Shown here piece after piece: positions 1 to 9,272 of a stretch of DNA of 37,483 nt. Every line of letters begins with the position of its first letter. Position 1 is the stretch's first letter. The stretch is from positions 1 to 37,483 of the forward strand of contig JAKSBG010000341.1 of the NCBI GenBank assembly GCA_022361255.1. The letters run 5' to 3'. A model generated the notes under the pieces. That model did not search any database. It was not told the DNA's origin and saw only the letters and a program-made list of their open reading frames with translations. Position numbers and translations under genes: made by a program. This DNA is from Verrucomicrobiales bacterium (lineage in GTDB: Bacteria; Verrucomicrobiota; Verrucomicrobiia; Verrucomicrobiales; DEV007).

Positions 1-84
1 GTACACGCCTTAGACTCCGAAATGCTTGATGACCTCGATTCAGGGGAAATGGACAAGCGGGTTTCACTGGTGGAGGCCGACTAA
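1..84 (+). CDS. mnhE: C-terminal end of Mrp/Mnh antiporter subunit E (partial, truncated by window start)
   Basis: Frame 1 reads VHALDSEMLDDLDSGEMDKRVSLVEAD* and its stop TAATG overlaps the mnhF start; identity inferred from position directly before mnhF/G. Confidence 0.6.
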   Translation, partial: VHALDSEMLDDLDSGEMDKRVSLVEAD

Positions 85-356
85 TGTTTTTTGCTGCAAT
101 GGTCGCAATTATTGTTGTCATGGGGTTGACGCTTGTGCGTGCAATCCTGGGTCCTACTGAGTATGATCGCATCCTCGCTGTGAACAAGTTTGGCACAATG
201 ACCACCTTTTTTATATGCGTCATTGGTTTTCTAACCGAGCGCCCAGACTTTGTTGATATAGCGCTTGTTTATGTACTGGTAAACTTCGTAGGCACTATTG
301 CTGTGTTGCGATACTACGAATACGGCACACCAGACCAGGAAACACTCGAACGATAA
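84..356 (+). CDS. mnhF: Na+/H+ antiporter subunit F (MnhF/MrpF)
   Basis: 90 aa, three hydrophobic segments, LVRAILGPTEYDRILAVNKFGT motif typical of MrpF; operon context. Confidence 0.9.
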   Translation: MFFAAMVAIIVVMGLTLVRAILGPTEYDRILAVNKFGTMTTFFICVIGFLTERPDFVDIALVYVLVNFVGTIAVLRYYEYGTPDQETLER

Positions 357-358
357 CC

Positions 359-736
359 ATGTCTTTATTCATTGATATCATTAGCTGGATTGCGATACTG
401 GGTGGCTCTTTTTTTGCCATCACCGGTGCCATAGGCTTATTTCGTTTCCCGGATTTTTATTCGAGAACTCATGCGGCGGGCAAGGGGGACACCCTCTCAA
501 GCTTTCTCGTGATACTCGGATTCGCGGTTTACCAGCTGAAAGACTTTGAAAGCTTTTCCCATGACTGGCCGGTTCTGCTGGTCATCCTCAAGCTGCTCGC
601 TGTTTCCGTTTTTATTTTTATGACCAGTCCTACCAGCACGCATGCGCTGATGGATGCGGGTTGGGAGGACAAGGTGAAGCCGGAAATCGGGGAGGGGAAA
701 CCCAATCACCTCAATGATGATTGCGGGAAATTTTAA
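359..736 (+). CDS. mnhG: Na+/H+ antiporter subunit G (MnhG/MrpG)
   Basis: GGSFFAITGAIGLFRFPDFYSRTHAAGKGDTLS motif of MrpG; operon context. Confidence 0.92.
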   Translation: MSLFIDIISWIAILGGSFFAITGAIGLFRFPDFYSRTHAAGKGDTLSSFLVILGFAVYQLKDFESFSHDWPVLLVILKLLAVSVFIFMTSPTSTHALMDAGWEDKVKPEIGEGKPNHLNDDCGKF

Positions 737-748
737 CGGGATAAGCCA

Positions 749-994
749 GTGATTTTTGCCTTCGACATTGTCATCCTCGTTTTTCTCGTGATCGCTGCGA
801 TCATCGCGCTGAGCGTGAAAGATCTCCTTAGCGCGTCGATGATTTTCGGGATTTACGGGTTCCTGATTTGTCTGCTTTGGGCGGAAATGGGCGCGGTCGA
901 TGTCGCCTTCACAGAAGCTGCAGTTGGCGCAGGTATCAGCGCAGTCCTCATGATTGCGACGGTGTTTAACACGAAACGGAAATCTTCGGACTAA
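749..994 (+). CDS. DUF4040/MbhD-like hydrogen antiporter subunit (corresponds to the MrpA C-terminal module)
   Basis: 81 aa from GTG; VKDLLSASMIFGIYGFLICLLWAEMGAVDVAFTEAAVGAG is the MbhD/MrpA-C signature. Confidence 0.85.
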   Translation: MIFAFDIVILVFLVIAAIIALSVKDLLSASMIFGIYGFLICLLWAEMGAVDVAFTEAAVGAGISAVLMIATVFNTKRKSSD

Positions 995-1785
995 TGCGAC
1001 TTTCCCAAATCTTTGCGACGATTGCGGTCGTCATCACAGGTTGCATCCTGCTCTACGGAGTATCGGATTTTCCGGGTTTCGGGGATCCGCATTCGCCGGC
1101 GAATGCGGGTGTTCCGGGAAGTGAAAGCGTCTCTCAGTATTTCATCACGGAAAGCTACGGTGATACGAAGGTGCCAAACCTCGTGACCTCAGTGCTCGCT
1201 GACTACCGGGGCTACGACACGATGTTTGAGACGGTGGTGATTTTCGCAGCGGGCATGGCGATTTTCGCGATCCTCGGAGCAGTCGGTGGAGGAGGTCAGC
1301 CCCGCGAGCAGAGTGAGGAGCCGTTCTTTGTGAACGGGGACCACAGTCGAATCATTGTCGGCACTACCTGCCGACTTCTTGTTCCGGTGATCCAGCTTTT
1401 TGCCCTGTATGTGATTGGCCATGGGCACTACAGTCCGGGCGGTGGATTCCAGGGCGGTGTGATTCTCGCCGCGAGTTTCATCATTATCGCGTTGTCGTCC
1501 AACCTGAACGCCGCATTGCGCAGGCTGAGCGAAGCGAATTACCTGCGAATTGCGTGCATCGGAATTTTGATATATGCCGGATTCGGCGTCCTCTGTCAGG
1601 TTCTCGAAGGCAATTTCCTCGACTACGGATTGCTGCAACCTGTGCTGTTAACGGACGGGCCGGAAATGGCCCGGTCTCACAGTATGCTGGGTGTGGAAAT
1701 CGGTGTCGCCTTCACTGTCACGGCCATCATGTTTGCCATTTATGCCAACCTTTCCAGCCGGGGGACACTCCGCGACGGGCTCTAA
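994..1785 (+). CDS. mnhB: MnhB-like antiporter subunit with N-terminal MbhE-like segment
   Basis: N-terminal VLADYRGYDTMFETVVIFAAG and C-terminal GHYSPGGGFQGGVILAASFII signature of MrpB. Confidence 0.88.
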   Translation: MRLSQIFATIAVVITGCILLYGVSDFPGFGDPHSPANAGVPGSESVSQYFITESYGDTKVPNLVTSVLADYRGYDTMFETVVIFAAGMAIFAILGAVGGGGQPREQSEEPFFVNGDHSRIIVGTTCRLLVPVIQLFALYVIGHGHYSPGGGFQGGVILAASFIIIALSSNLNAALRRLSEANYLRIACIGILIYAGFGVLCQVLEGNFLDYGLLQPVLLTDGPEMARSHSMLGVEIGVAFTVTAIMFAIYANLSSRGTLRDGL

Positions 1786-1788
1786 ATC

Positions 1789-2292
1789 ATGGCCGAATTT
1801 TTTCAACAATCGTTCCACGCGCACTTCAACTTCTGGATCTACGTGATCCTGATGATGATCGGGCTGTGGGCGCTCATTGCGAAGAACAACCTCATCAAGA
1901 AGTTGATCGGAATGTCGATTTTTCAGACGGCGATCATTCTCTTTTACGTTTCGCTCGGTGTGAAAGCGGGGGCGACGATTCCGATTCTGGATCCGTACGG
2001 AAATAAGGAGCAGGCTGCGGCCTATGCAGAGGAAAGCGATCCTGCTAAAGGGAAAAACGAGAAGAAAGGCACTGAGGAAAAGGGAGATTCCAGCTATGTC
2101 GGCAAAAAGTCACCGAACCCCGATATCATGGCGAATCCGCTGCCGCACGTGCTCATGCTCACGGCGATTGTGGTCGGTGTTGCGACGCTCGGGGTCGCGC
2201 TCTCGATTGCGCAGATGATCTTCAAGGAATTCGGGTCGCTCGAGGAAGATGAAATTTTGGAAATCGTGAAAGGTGGAAATGTCGATGACTGA
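1789..2292 (+). CDS. mnhC: Antiporter subunit C (NuoK/MnhC-like) with hydrophilic insertion
   Basis: NuoK-like TM pattern, LIKKLIGMSIFQTAIILFYVSLG and NPLPHVLMLTAIVVGVATLGVALS. Confidence 0.9.
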   Translation: MAEFFQQSFHAHFNFWIYVILMMIGLWALIAKNNLIKKLIGMSIFQTAIILFYVSLGVKAGATIPILDPYGNKEQAAAYAEESDPAKGKNEKKGTEEKGDSSYVGKKSPNPDIMANPLPHVLMLTAIVVGVATLGVALSIAQMIFKEFGSLEEDEILEIVKGGNVDD

Positions 2293-3835
2293 TCAGATTC
2301 CCGCCATTCTTGTCCTCGCTCCGCTCTTCGGGGCGCTGATTATCGGTCTTGCCGGCCAGAAGGATCATCGTGTCTGTTTTCCGGTAACGATCGTTTCTTT
2401 ACTCGTTTCTCTTTTCGCCGCTTTCGGAGCGGTAGTTGAGGTGGTTCGATCGGGGGAGATTGACTACTTCATGGGGGGCTGGGAAGAGCCCATCGGAATC
2501 GGGATTCATCTACACATCGATTCGCTGAATGCGCCCCTTCTCGTTGCAATTGGAATTGTCTCCGTTTTGGTGGCGATCTTTTCGATTCGCCGAATCGGGG
2601 ATAAAAATACCGAGAAGACTCCGCACTTTTATTCTCTCTACCTGATGCTCTGCGTCGGGCTGTTCGGTATCACGATTGCAGGCGACGCTTTCAATCTCTT
2701 CGTGCTCATCGAGGTTTCCTCTTTGACCAGTTACGGATTGATCGCGATGGGAAGCTCGCGGCGGGGAACGCTGGCGGCATTCAATTATGTCCTGATGGGA
2801 ACCGTAGGGGCATCGTTTTATCTGCTGGGTGTCGGCTACCTCTATCTGATGACGGGGACGCTGAACATGCAGGAGATTCACACGATCTTCCTGGCCAATC
2901 CTGATATCGCTTCGTCTAAAGCGGTCGCGATTTCCTTCATTCTGATACTCATCGGGATCTGGATTAAAATGGCTTTCTTCCCGCTCTACGGCTGGTTGCC
3001 GAATGCCTACAGCTACTGCCCGTCCAGCAGTGCGTGCATCCTGGCTCCTTTGATGACGAAGATTTCTGTCTACGTGATGATCCGCGTGATGCTGGGTGTA
3101 TTTGGCATCGAGTGGGTTTTTGCTTCACCAGGCTACAGCAATCTCGTGGTCTGGCTCGCCGTGATTGCGATTCTTGCCGGATCGATGCTCGCTCTGGCGC
3201 AGCGCGAAATCAAAAAAATGCTCTGCTATCTCATCGTTGCAGAGGTCGGTTACATGGTCGGTGGGGCCTGGCTGGCAGACGAAAAGCTATGGGGACTGAC
3301 GGGTTCGCTGTATCACATCCTCGGGGATGCGGCGATGACGCTGTGCCTCTTCCTTGCTGCCGGAATTTTTGCGAAACGTTTCAACGCCATTGAAATCGAA
3401 GATCTCGAGGGGCTTTTCAAGAAGGCACCATGGACAGCGGCGGGATTTGTCGTGGGCGCGCTGGCCATGATCGGTGTTCCGCCGACCTGCGGTTTCTTCA
3501 GCAAGTTTTATCTGATTCGGGGCGGTATTGAGGCCAATCACTGGGAGTTTGTGGTCGCCCTGCTCGTTTCGAGTCTGGTGAATGCGGTTCTTTTCTTCCG
3601 GATTTTTGAAATCGCCTTTTTTGGAAATAAGCCACCGGAAGGGCACGGTCACCACGAGGAGGAGGTCGCCGAGCTCAAGGAGGAACATCACCCTGAGATA
3701 CCAACGTGGACCGGGACTTCCTCGCTGCTGGTCGCTTCGGCGATTGTGATTTTACTGGGAATCTTCAACGGCGAGATCGTTGAGCTGATTCGGATCGGTC
3801 TGGAGGATTTACCCCAATTTGCGTCGCGTCTGTAG
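2285..3835 (+). CDS. mnhD: Antiporter subunit D (NuoM/N-like, MnhD)
   Basis: Proton_antipo_M-like sequence (IKMAFFPLYGWLPNAYSYCPSSSACILAPLMTKISVYVMIR); ATG 2285 has AGGTGG upstream; ORF extends to GTG 2273. Confidence 0.9.
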   Translation: MTDQIPAILVLAPLFGALIIGLAGQKDHRVCFPVTIVSLLVSLFAAFGAVVEVVRSGEIDYFMGGWEEPIGIGIHLHIDSLNAPLLVAIGIVSVLVAIFSIRRIGDKNTEKTPHFYSLYLMLCVGLFGITIAGDAFNLFVLIEVSSLTSYGLIAMGSSRRGTLAAFNYVLMGTVGASFYLLGVGYLYLMTGTLNMQEIHTIFLANPDIASSKAVAISFILILIGIWIKMAFFPLYGWLPNAYSYCPSSSACILAPLMTKISVYVMIRVMLGVFGIEWVFASPGYSNLVVWLAVIAILAGSMLALAQREIKKMLCYLIVAEVGYMVGGAWLADEKLWGLTGSLYHILGDAAMTLCLFLAAGIFAKRFNAIEIEDLEGLFKKAPWTAAGFVVGALAMIGVPPTCGFFSKFYLIRGGIEANHWEFVVALLVSSLVNAVLFFRIFEIAFFGNKPPEGHGHHEEEVAELKEEHHPEIPTWTGTSSLLVASAIVILLGIFNGEIVELIRIGLEDLPQFASRL

Positions 3836-3843
3836 TCGGGATC

Positions 3844-5331
3844 ATGGAGAATAGTGTTTCAAGTCTGCTTCCCGTCTGGGCCTGCCTCGCGTCGCTTCTC
3901 GCGGTGCCGTTGATTGTCTTGTTCCGCAAAGAGGAAACTCTGCGCGAAATGACGACCTTCATCGCCGGATTCGTGAAGCTGGGTTTTGTCCTCGCGATGG
4001 TTCCAATCATTCTCGAGGGAAAGGTGATCACGACGCAGCTCGTGCCGGCGATTTCGGGGATCAACGTCCCTATCGAGTTTCGAGTCGACGGTCTCGGAAT
4101 GACCTTCGCACTCGTTGCCTCCTCGCTTTGGATTCTGACATCTCTCTACGCGATCGGCTACATGCGTGGGCTGAAGGAGCATTCGCAAACGCGCTTTTTC
4201 GCGTTCTTTGCGCTATCGCTCTCCGCAACGCTAGGGGTGGCTTTTGCTGGAAATCTGCTGACCCTGTATCTTTTCTACGAGCTGCTCTCCCTCTCGACCT
4301 GGCCGCTCGTGACCCATCATCAGGATAAGGAGGCACGATCCGGGGGGCGCACCTACTTGAGTTACTTGCTCGGGACGTCGATCGCCTTTGCGATTCCGGC
4401 GATTCTCTTCACTTTCGTGAAGTCTGGTGGAGATCTGTCTTTCGCCGGTCCTGCAATTCTGGAAGGGGCAGATTTTACGTTTTTGTCAGGGGCCTGTCTC
4501 CTCATGGCATTTGCCTTTGGTTTTTCCAAAGCGGGCCTGATGCCCTTTCACTCCTGGCTGCCCGGAGCGATGGTCGCACCGACTCCGGTGTCGGCCCTGC
4601 TTCATGCGGTGGCTGTCGTGAAGGTCGGGGTTTTCTGTGTGATTCGCGTTGTTACCGGAGTGTTCGGAACTGATTTGCTCGATAGAATTGACTCCCATCT
4701 CGTGCTCTGCTGGGTTGCGGCTTTCACCGTGGTAACTTCGTCGTTGATCGCGATGAGTCAGGATAATCTGAAGCGCCGCCTTGCTTTCTCGACGATTGGT
4801 CAGCTTTCCTACATTGTCCTCGGGGTTGCTCTTCTCACTCCGCATGCGGTGCAGGGAAGCATGATGCATATTGCGATGCACGCCTTCGGCAAAATTACGC
4901 TATTCTTCTGTGCCGGAGCGATCTTTGTGGCCACCGGGAAAAAATACATCAGTCAACTCGATGGGCTCGGCAAGGTGATGCCCTGGACGATGGGGGCTTT
5001 TGCAATTGGCGCCATCAGTGTGACGGGGCTTCCCCCCACGGGTGGACTGCTCAGTAAAATCTATCTCGTCTGGGGCGCGGCCGATGCGCAGCAGTATGCT
5101 CTCCTCGCCGTTTATCTCATCAGTTCTGTTCTCAATGGCGTCTATTTCTTCCCCATCGTCTATCGCGCCTTTTTCCGCCCCCTTCCTGCCGGACAGAAAC
5201 TGGAAGGAATTGCAGAAGCTCCGCCCGCCTGTGTCATTCCATTGACGCTCACTGCTTTTGGCTCCGTTCTGTTGTTTTTCTTCCCGGGGCTGCTGTTCGA
5301 ACTCACCGCCCTGATGATTCCCGGAGAATAA
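3844..5331 (+). CDS. Second NuoL/M-like antiporter subunit (MnhD-type)
   Basis: KAGLMPFHSWLPGAMVAPTPVSALLHAVAVVKVGVF signature of proton-conducting subunits. Confidence 0.9.
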   Translation: MENSVSSLLPVWACLASLLAVPLIVLFRKEETLREMTTFIAGFVKLGFVLAMVPIILEGKVITTQLVPAISGINVPIEFRVDGLGMTFALVASSLWILTSLYAIGYMRGLKEHSQTRFFAFFALSLSATLGVAFAGNLLTLYLFYELLSLSTWPLVTHHQDKEARSGGRTYLSYLLGTSIAFAIPAILFTFVKSGGDLSFAGPAILEGADFTFLSGACLLMAFAFGFSKAGLMPFHSWLPGAMVAPTPVSALLHAVAVVKVGVFCVIRVVTGVFGTDLLDRIDSHLVLCWVAAFTVVTSSLIAMSQDNLKRRLAFSTIGQLSYIVLGVALLTPHAVQGSMMHIAMHAFGKITLFFCAGAIFVATGKKYISQLDGLGKVMPWTMGAFAIGAISVTGLPPTGGLLSKIYLVWGAADAQQYALLAVYLISSVLNGVYFFPIVYRAFFRPLPAGQKLEGIAEAPPACVIPLTLTAFGSVLLFFFPGLLFELTALMIPGE

Positions 5332-5353
5332 CCTTATTTGTTTTGTCGGACCT

Positions 5354-5560
5354 ATGACCAGTCAATCTCACGATGATCGCCCCCTTCAGGAGCTCCGTCA
5401 CGATGCCGTGCCGGGATTCCTCAAGGCTTTCACGATTGCCTTCCTGGTCATGGGAATCTACCTCGCCATCATCCTGATCTCGTCCCCCGGAAGCGCCAAG
5501 AAGAAGCACTACGGTCACGATGACTCGTCGGAGCATCACGCCACGGACGCCAAACACTGA
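5354..5560 (+). CDS. Small single-TM protein with His-rich C-terminus, inside Mrp operon
   Basis: 68 aa, one TM (FTIAFLVMGIYLAIILI), tail KKKHYGHDDSSEHHATDAKH; stop/start overlap with next ORF. Confidence 0.75.
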   Translation: MTSQSHDDRPLQELRHDAVPGFLKAFTIAFLVMGIYLAIILISSPGSAKKKHYGHDDSSEHHATDAKH

Positions 5561-5889
5561 TGAAATCCTCTTCCCCCAAAAGCGACGACGCCCCGGGCTG
5601 GTTCGACCGAAAGGAAAACGTGCAGAAGTTGCTGCTCTGGCTCTACGTCGGCTGCGGACTCTTCGTCCTGATTGACATTCTCTTCCGCGTTTTCGGTTTC
5701 GACAAGCATCCCTATTTCCGATGGGAGGAGTGGCCGGGCTTTTACGCTGTCTACAGCTTTGTCGCCAGTGTCCTGCTCGTCCTCGGTGCGAAATATATTC
5801 TGCGTCCCCTCGTGAAGCGCAGCGAGGACTTCTACGAAAAGGAAGCCGCAGACAACGCTACAGAGAAGGGAGGGCCAAACGATGCCTGA
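5560..5889 (+). CDS. Small membrane protein (two predicted TMs), inside Mrp operon
   Basis: 109 aa, overlaps both neighbours by a few nt; hydrophobic segments LLLWLYVGCGLFVLIDILF and FYAVYSFVASVLLVLGAKYIL. Confidence 0.75.
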   Translation: MKSSSPKSDDAPGWFDRKENVQKLLLWLYVGCGLFVLIDILFRVFGFDKHPYFRWEEWPGFYAVYSFVASVLLVLGAKYILRPLVKRSEDFYEKEAADNATEKGGPNDA

Positions 5890-7678
5890 TGCAATTCACC
5901 CCGCCCTGCTCTACCTCTTCGGGGCACTGCTGGTTCTATTTCTTCCCGGACGCTTCCGTCAGGTCTTCGCTCTGGCGATTCCGCTGCTCGGACTGATCAA
6001 CTACTCGCAGCTCGCCGAAGGAATCTACTGGTCCATCCCCCTGCTGGACTTCGAGCTCGTGCTCGGTCGGGTCGATCGCTGGAGTCTGATTTATCTCAGC
6101 ATCTTCACGATTCTGTCCTTCATCGGGATACTCTACATCCTCAACGACAACCGGAAGCTCGACTTCTCTGCGGGCCTTCTCTACGCCGGCAGTGCTATGG
6201 GAGTCGTCCTCGCCGGAGACTTGCTGACGCTCTTTCTCTTTTGGGAAATGCTGACCCTCGCAGCGGTTCTCTGCATTCTCACCCGGGGAACTCCTGAGGC
6301 CGGAAAAGCCGCCTACCGCTATCTGCTTGTCCATGTCTTTGGCGGGGTGATTCTGCTTGCAGGAATCGTGCTCCATCTCGCGACAGGAGGTTCGATCGCA
6401 TTCGACAAGATCGAGCTGAAAGGAGTTGGAGCCTGGCTCATGTTCCTCGGTTTTGGCATCAACTGCGCATGGCCGGTCGTCGGGGCCTGGCTGACCGACA
6501 CTTACCCGCATGCCTCGCACGGCGGCCTCATTTTCATGGCGACCTACACCACGAAGACGGCCGTCTATGTTCTGGCCCGCTGTTTTCCCGGTGAGGAAGT
6601 ACTGCTCTATATCGGCATCGTTCTCGCTGTCGTGCCTCTTCTCTACGCCGTCATTGAGAATGATCTGCGTCGCGTGCTTGCCTACGCTCTGATCAACCAG
6701 GTCGGCTTCATGGTTATCGCAATTGGACTCGGCACCCCGCTTTCGCTGAACGGCGCCGCCGCTCATTCCTATTGTCACATTCTTTACAAAGCCCTCCTCT
6801 TCATGGCGATGGGATCGGTTCTCTACCGCACCGGAAAGACGAAGGCGACGGAACTGGGTGGCCTTTATCGTTCGATGCCCCTGACCTGTCTCTTTGCCTG
6901 CCTCGGAGCGGCGAGCATGGCCTTTCCCTACTTTTGCGGATTCGTTAGCAAATCCATGATCATGAGTGCGGCTGCTTCGCAGCAGACGACTCTGACCACC
7001 TGCGTCTGGCTGGCTCTTCTCTTCGGTTCGATTGGCGCGTTCCAACAGGCGGGCATCAAGGTGCCGTTCTTTGCCTTCTTCTCCAAAGACTCCGGGCTGC
7101 GCTGCGAGGAGGCACCGGGCAATCAACTGCTCGCAATGGCGATTACGGCGATTCTTTGCATCTTCGTCGGCTCCTTTCCCAATGCCTACCTCTACCAGAT
7201 GCTTCCCAATCCGGAAGCCTCCTATCAGCCCTACACGGTAGCCCACGTCACGGATCAGTTCGCCCTCCTGCTTTTCTGCGGACTTGCCTTTGTGCTCCTG
7301 ATTCGGTCCGGTTTGTATCCCGCAGAAATCCGGGCCACTAATGTCGACTTCGACTGGCTGTATCGCCGGGGAGGTTCGCTCGTGTATCGGGCGTTCGACA
7401 AAAGTCTGAATGCCACCAACTCCGGCGTGAAGAAATTCGTCGTCGGGGGAGTCGTAAAACACGTCGTTAACTTTTTCGAGTCAGGAGCATCCCGATTCGC
7501 CGCCTGGATTCTGACGCCTGTCTGGATGTTGGCCGGCTACTCACCGGAGAAGATCGAGGACAGCCGCCAGTCACTTTTCAAACGATCCAAACGAGGAGCC
7601 TTTCCGATTGGAATCACCACCTTCTGTGCCGTGGTGCTGCTCGGTTTGCTTTCGCTGATCGTGTTGCTGGGCAAGTGA
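5882..7678 (+). CDS. Third NuoL/M-like subunit (Na+/H+ antiporter, MnhA/D-like)
   Basis: 598 aa polytopic; LFLFWEMLTLAAV, ATYTTKTAVYVLARCF, NDLRRVLAYALINQVGFMV, HILYKALLFMAMGSVLYRTG. Confidence 0.88.
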   Translation: MPDAIHPALLYLFGALLVLFLPGRFRQVFALAIPLLGLINYSQLAEGIYWSIPLLDFELVLGRVDRWSLIYLSIFTILSFIGILYILNDNRKLDFSAGLLYAGSAMGVVLAGDLLTLFLFWEMLTLAAVLCILTRGTPEAGKAAYRYLLVHVFGGVILLAGIVLHLATGGSIAFDKIELKGVGAWLMFLGFGINCAWPVVGAWLTDTYPHASHGGLIFMATYTTKTAVYVLARCFPGEEVLLYIGIVLAVVPLLYAVIENDLRRVLAYALINQVGFMVIAIGLGTPLSLNGAAAHSYCHILYKALLFMAMGSVLYRTGKTKATELGGLYRSMPLTCLFACLGAASMAFPYFCGFVSKSMIMSAAASQQTTLTTCVWLALLFGSIGAFQQAGIKVPFFAFFSKDSGLRCEEAPGNQLLAMAITAILCIFVGSFPNAYLYQMLPNPEASYQPYTVAHVTDQFALLLFCGLAFVLLIRSGLYPAEIRATNVDFDWLYRRGGSLVYRAFDKSLNATNSGVKKFVVGGVVKHVVNFFESGASRFAAWILTPVWMLAGYSPEKIEDSRQSLFKRSKRGAFPIGITTFCAVVLLGLLSLIVLLGK

Positions 7679-7796
7679 GGCTTCTGCGAGGCGCCAGGCC
7701 GGTGGAAAACCTGCCTCACGGCATTTTCGTGGCGAAAAGTTCCATGCCCCGGAGCATCTCCCCGATTGCGCGATTGATTGAGTTGGTCGATTCGGC

Positions 7797-9092
7797 TTGG
7801 CTGCAGGAATGAAGAATTTCTGCCGAGTTTTCCTTTTTGTTGCTCTCGCTTTTCCGCTCCTGCTGAACGCGGAAGAATATGTCGCAATCTACGACGAGGC
7901 GAAGATTCCGGCTTACGAGCTGCCGGACCCGCTTGTGTTTGAAAACGGTGAAAGGGTCGTCTCGGCCGCTGACTGGGCGAAGCGCCGGGCAGAGCTGATG
8001 GAGCTTTTTGAAACCCACGTCTACGGCAAAACGGTTCTGGGTCGACCTGACGAAATGCGGTTTGAGACAACGAAAGAACCGGTTCCGTTTCTCGATGGGA
8101 AAGCGACCCTTTCCGAAATCCGGATTCACTTTACGGATGGCGAAGGGCCCTTTCTCGATTTGCTCCTGATCAAGCCGAAGGAGATCCCTGAAGGTGGCGT
8201 CCCGACATTCGTTGCGCTCAATTTCCGGGGAAACCATTCCATTCATCCTTCCACTGAAATTTCGCTGAGCAAAAGCTGGGTCACCGAAAACAGCAAAGAT
8301 CGAAAACTCGGCGTGGTTCTCGAGAACCGGGCCACGGAGAAAGCCCGGGGGTTTCGCGGTTCCCGCTGGCCGGTAGAAAAAATTATCGACGGAGGCGCGG
8401 CGCTGGCGACATTTTACTACGGGGATATCGATCCGGATTTTCACGATGAGTTTCAAAACGGAATTCATCAGCTCACCGGCGTTCCGTCTGCGGATGAATG
8501 GGGCTCAATCGGAACCTGGGCCTGGGCAGCGAGTCGGGTACGGGATTTTCTGGAAGAGGACGCAGACATTGATCAAAATCGAGTCGCTGTCTTTGGTCAT
8601 TCCCGTCTCGGCAAAACAGCGCTCTGGGCCGGAGCGCAGGACGAGCGGTTCTCCCTGGTGATTTCGAACAACTCCGGATGTGGTGGCGCCGCACTGAGCC
8701 GGCGGCGCATCGGGGAGCGGGTGTCGCGGATCAATACGAGCTTTCCGCACTGGTTCTGCCGGAATTTCAGGGAATACAATGAGGAAGAAGCAGAGCTACC
8801 GGTTGATCAGCACATGCTTATCACTTTGATCGCTCCGCGGATGGTCTATGTCGCCAGTGCGGTAGGAGATACATGGGCCGACCCGAAAGGAGAGTTTCTT
8901 TCTGCCAAACATGCCGGACCTGTTTATGAATTGCTCGGAAAGTCTGGTGTCGGTGTGGAGTCGCAGCCGGATGTTCACGAGCCTGTCGGTGGCACAGTGA
9001 GGTATCACGTCAGAGCGGGTGAGCATGATGTAACCGACTACGACTGGGAACAGTATCTGAAGGCGATTCACGATATTCCAGTGAAGAAATAG
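7797..9092 (+). CDS. CE15-like glucuronoyl/acyl esterase, secreted
   Basis: GHSRLGKTALWAGAQDERF nucleophile motif, NNSGCGGAALSRRRIGE, APRMVYVASAVGDTWADPKGEF; N-terminal signal peptide-like sequence from internal ATG (MKNFCRVFLFVALAFPLLLNAEE). Confidence 0.87.
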   Translation: MAAGMKNFCRVFLFVALAFPLLLNAEEYVAIYDEAKIPAYELPDPLVFENGERVVSAADWAKRRAELMELFETHVYGKTVLGRPDEMRFETTKEPVPFLDGKATLSEIRIHFTDGEGPFLDLLLIKPKEIPEGGVPTFVALNFRGNHSIHPSTEISLSKSWVTENSKDRKLGVVLENRATEKARGFRGSRWPVEKIIDGGAALATFYYGDIDPDFHDEFQNGIHQLTGVPSADEWGSIGTWAWAASRVRDFLEEDADIDQNRVAVFGHSRLGKTALWAGAQDERFSLVISNNSGCGGAALSRRRIGERVSRINTSFPHWFCRNFREYNEEEAELPVDQHMLITLIAPRMVYVASAVGDTWADPKGEFLSAKHAGPVYELLGKSGVGVESQPDVHEPVGGTVRYHVRAGEHDVTDYDWEQYLKAIHDIPVKK

Positions 9093-9272
9093 GGGCTCGG
9101 GAGCGGGGCACAGCGGCCATCTTCTTCCCGGGTTGGGCGGGATAGGAAAGGTAGCCGCCTTCGCAGAAAGGTTGCCGGCATTGCGCCCTCATCACTTTCC
9201 CGAAAACGTTTCGTCGCATTGACGGACGGGATTTCTCTTGCGGTAGCCTTCGGTTTCGGTGAATCCTTGGGT

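Noticed and set aside
1-750. Slight compositional difference of mnhF/mnhG suggesting horizontal transfer
   Set aside because: Genes belong naturally to the operon and the difference is not convincing by eye; needs a proper codon-usage calculation
5936-7462. 508-aa open frame on the minus strand
   Set aside because: Fully antisense to the clearly coding third NuoL/M-like subunit; low-complexity charged composition typical of the antisense frame of a GC-rich membrane-protein gene
7675-7719. GTGAGGC...GCCTCAC inverted repeat after the Mrp operon as a terminator
   Set aside because: 7-bp arms separated by ~31 nt and no following T-run; too weak to call
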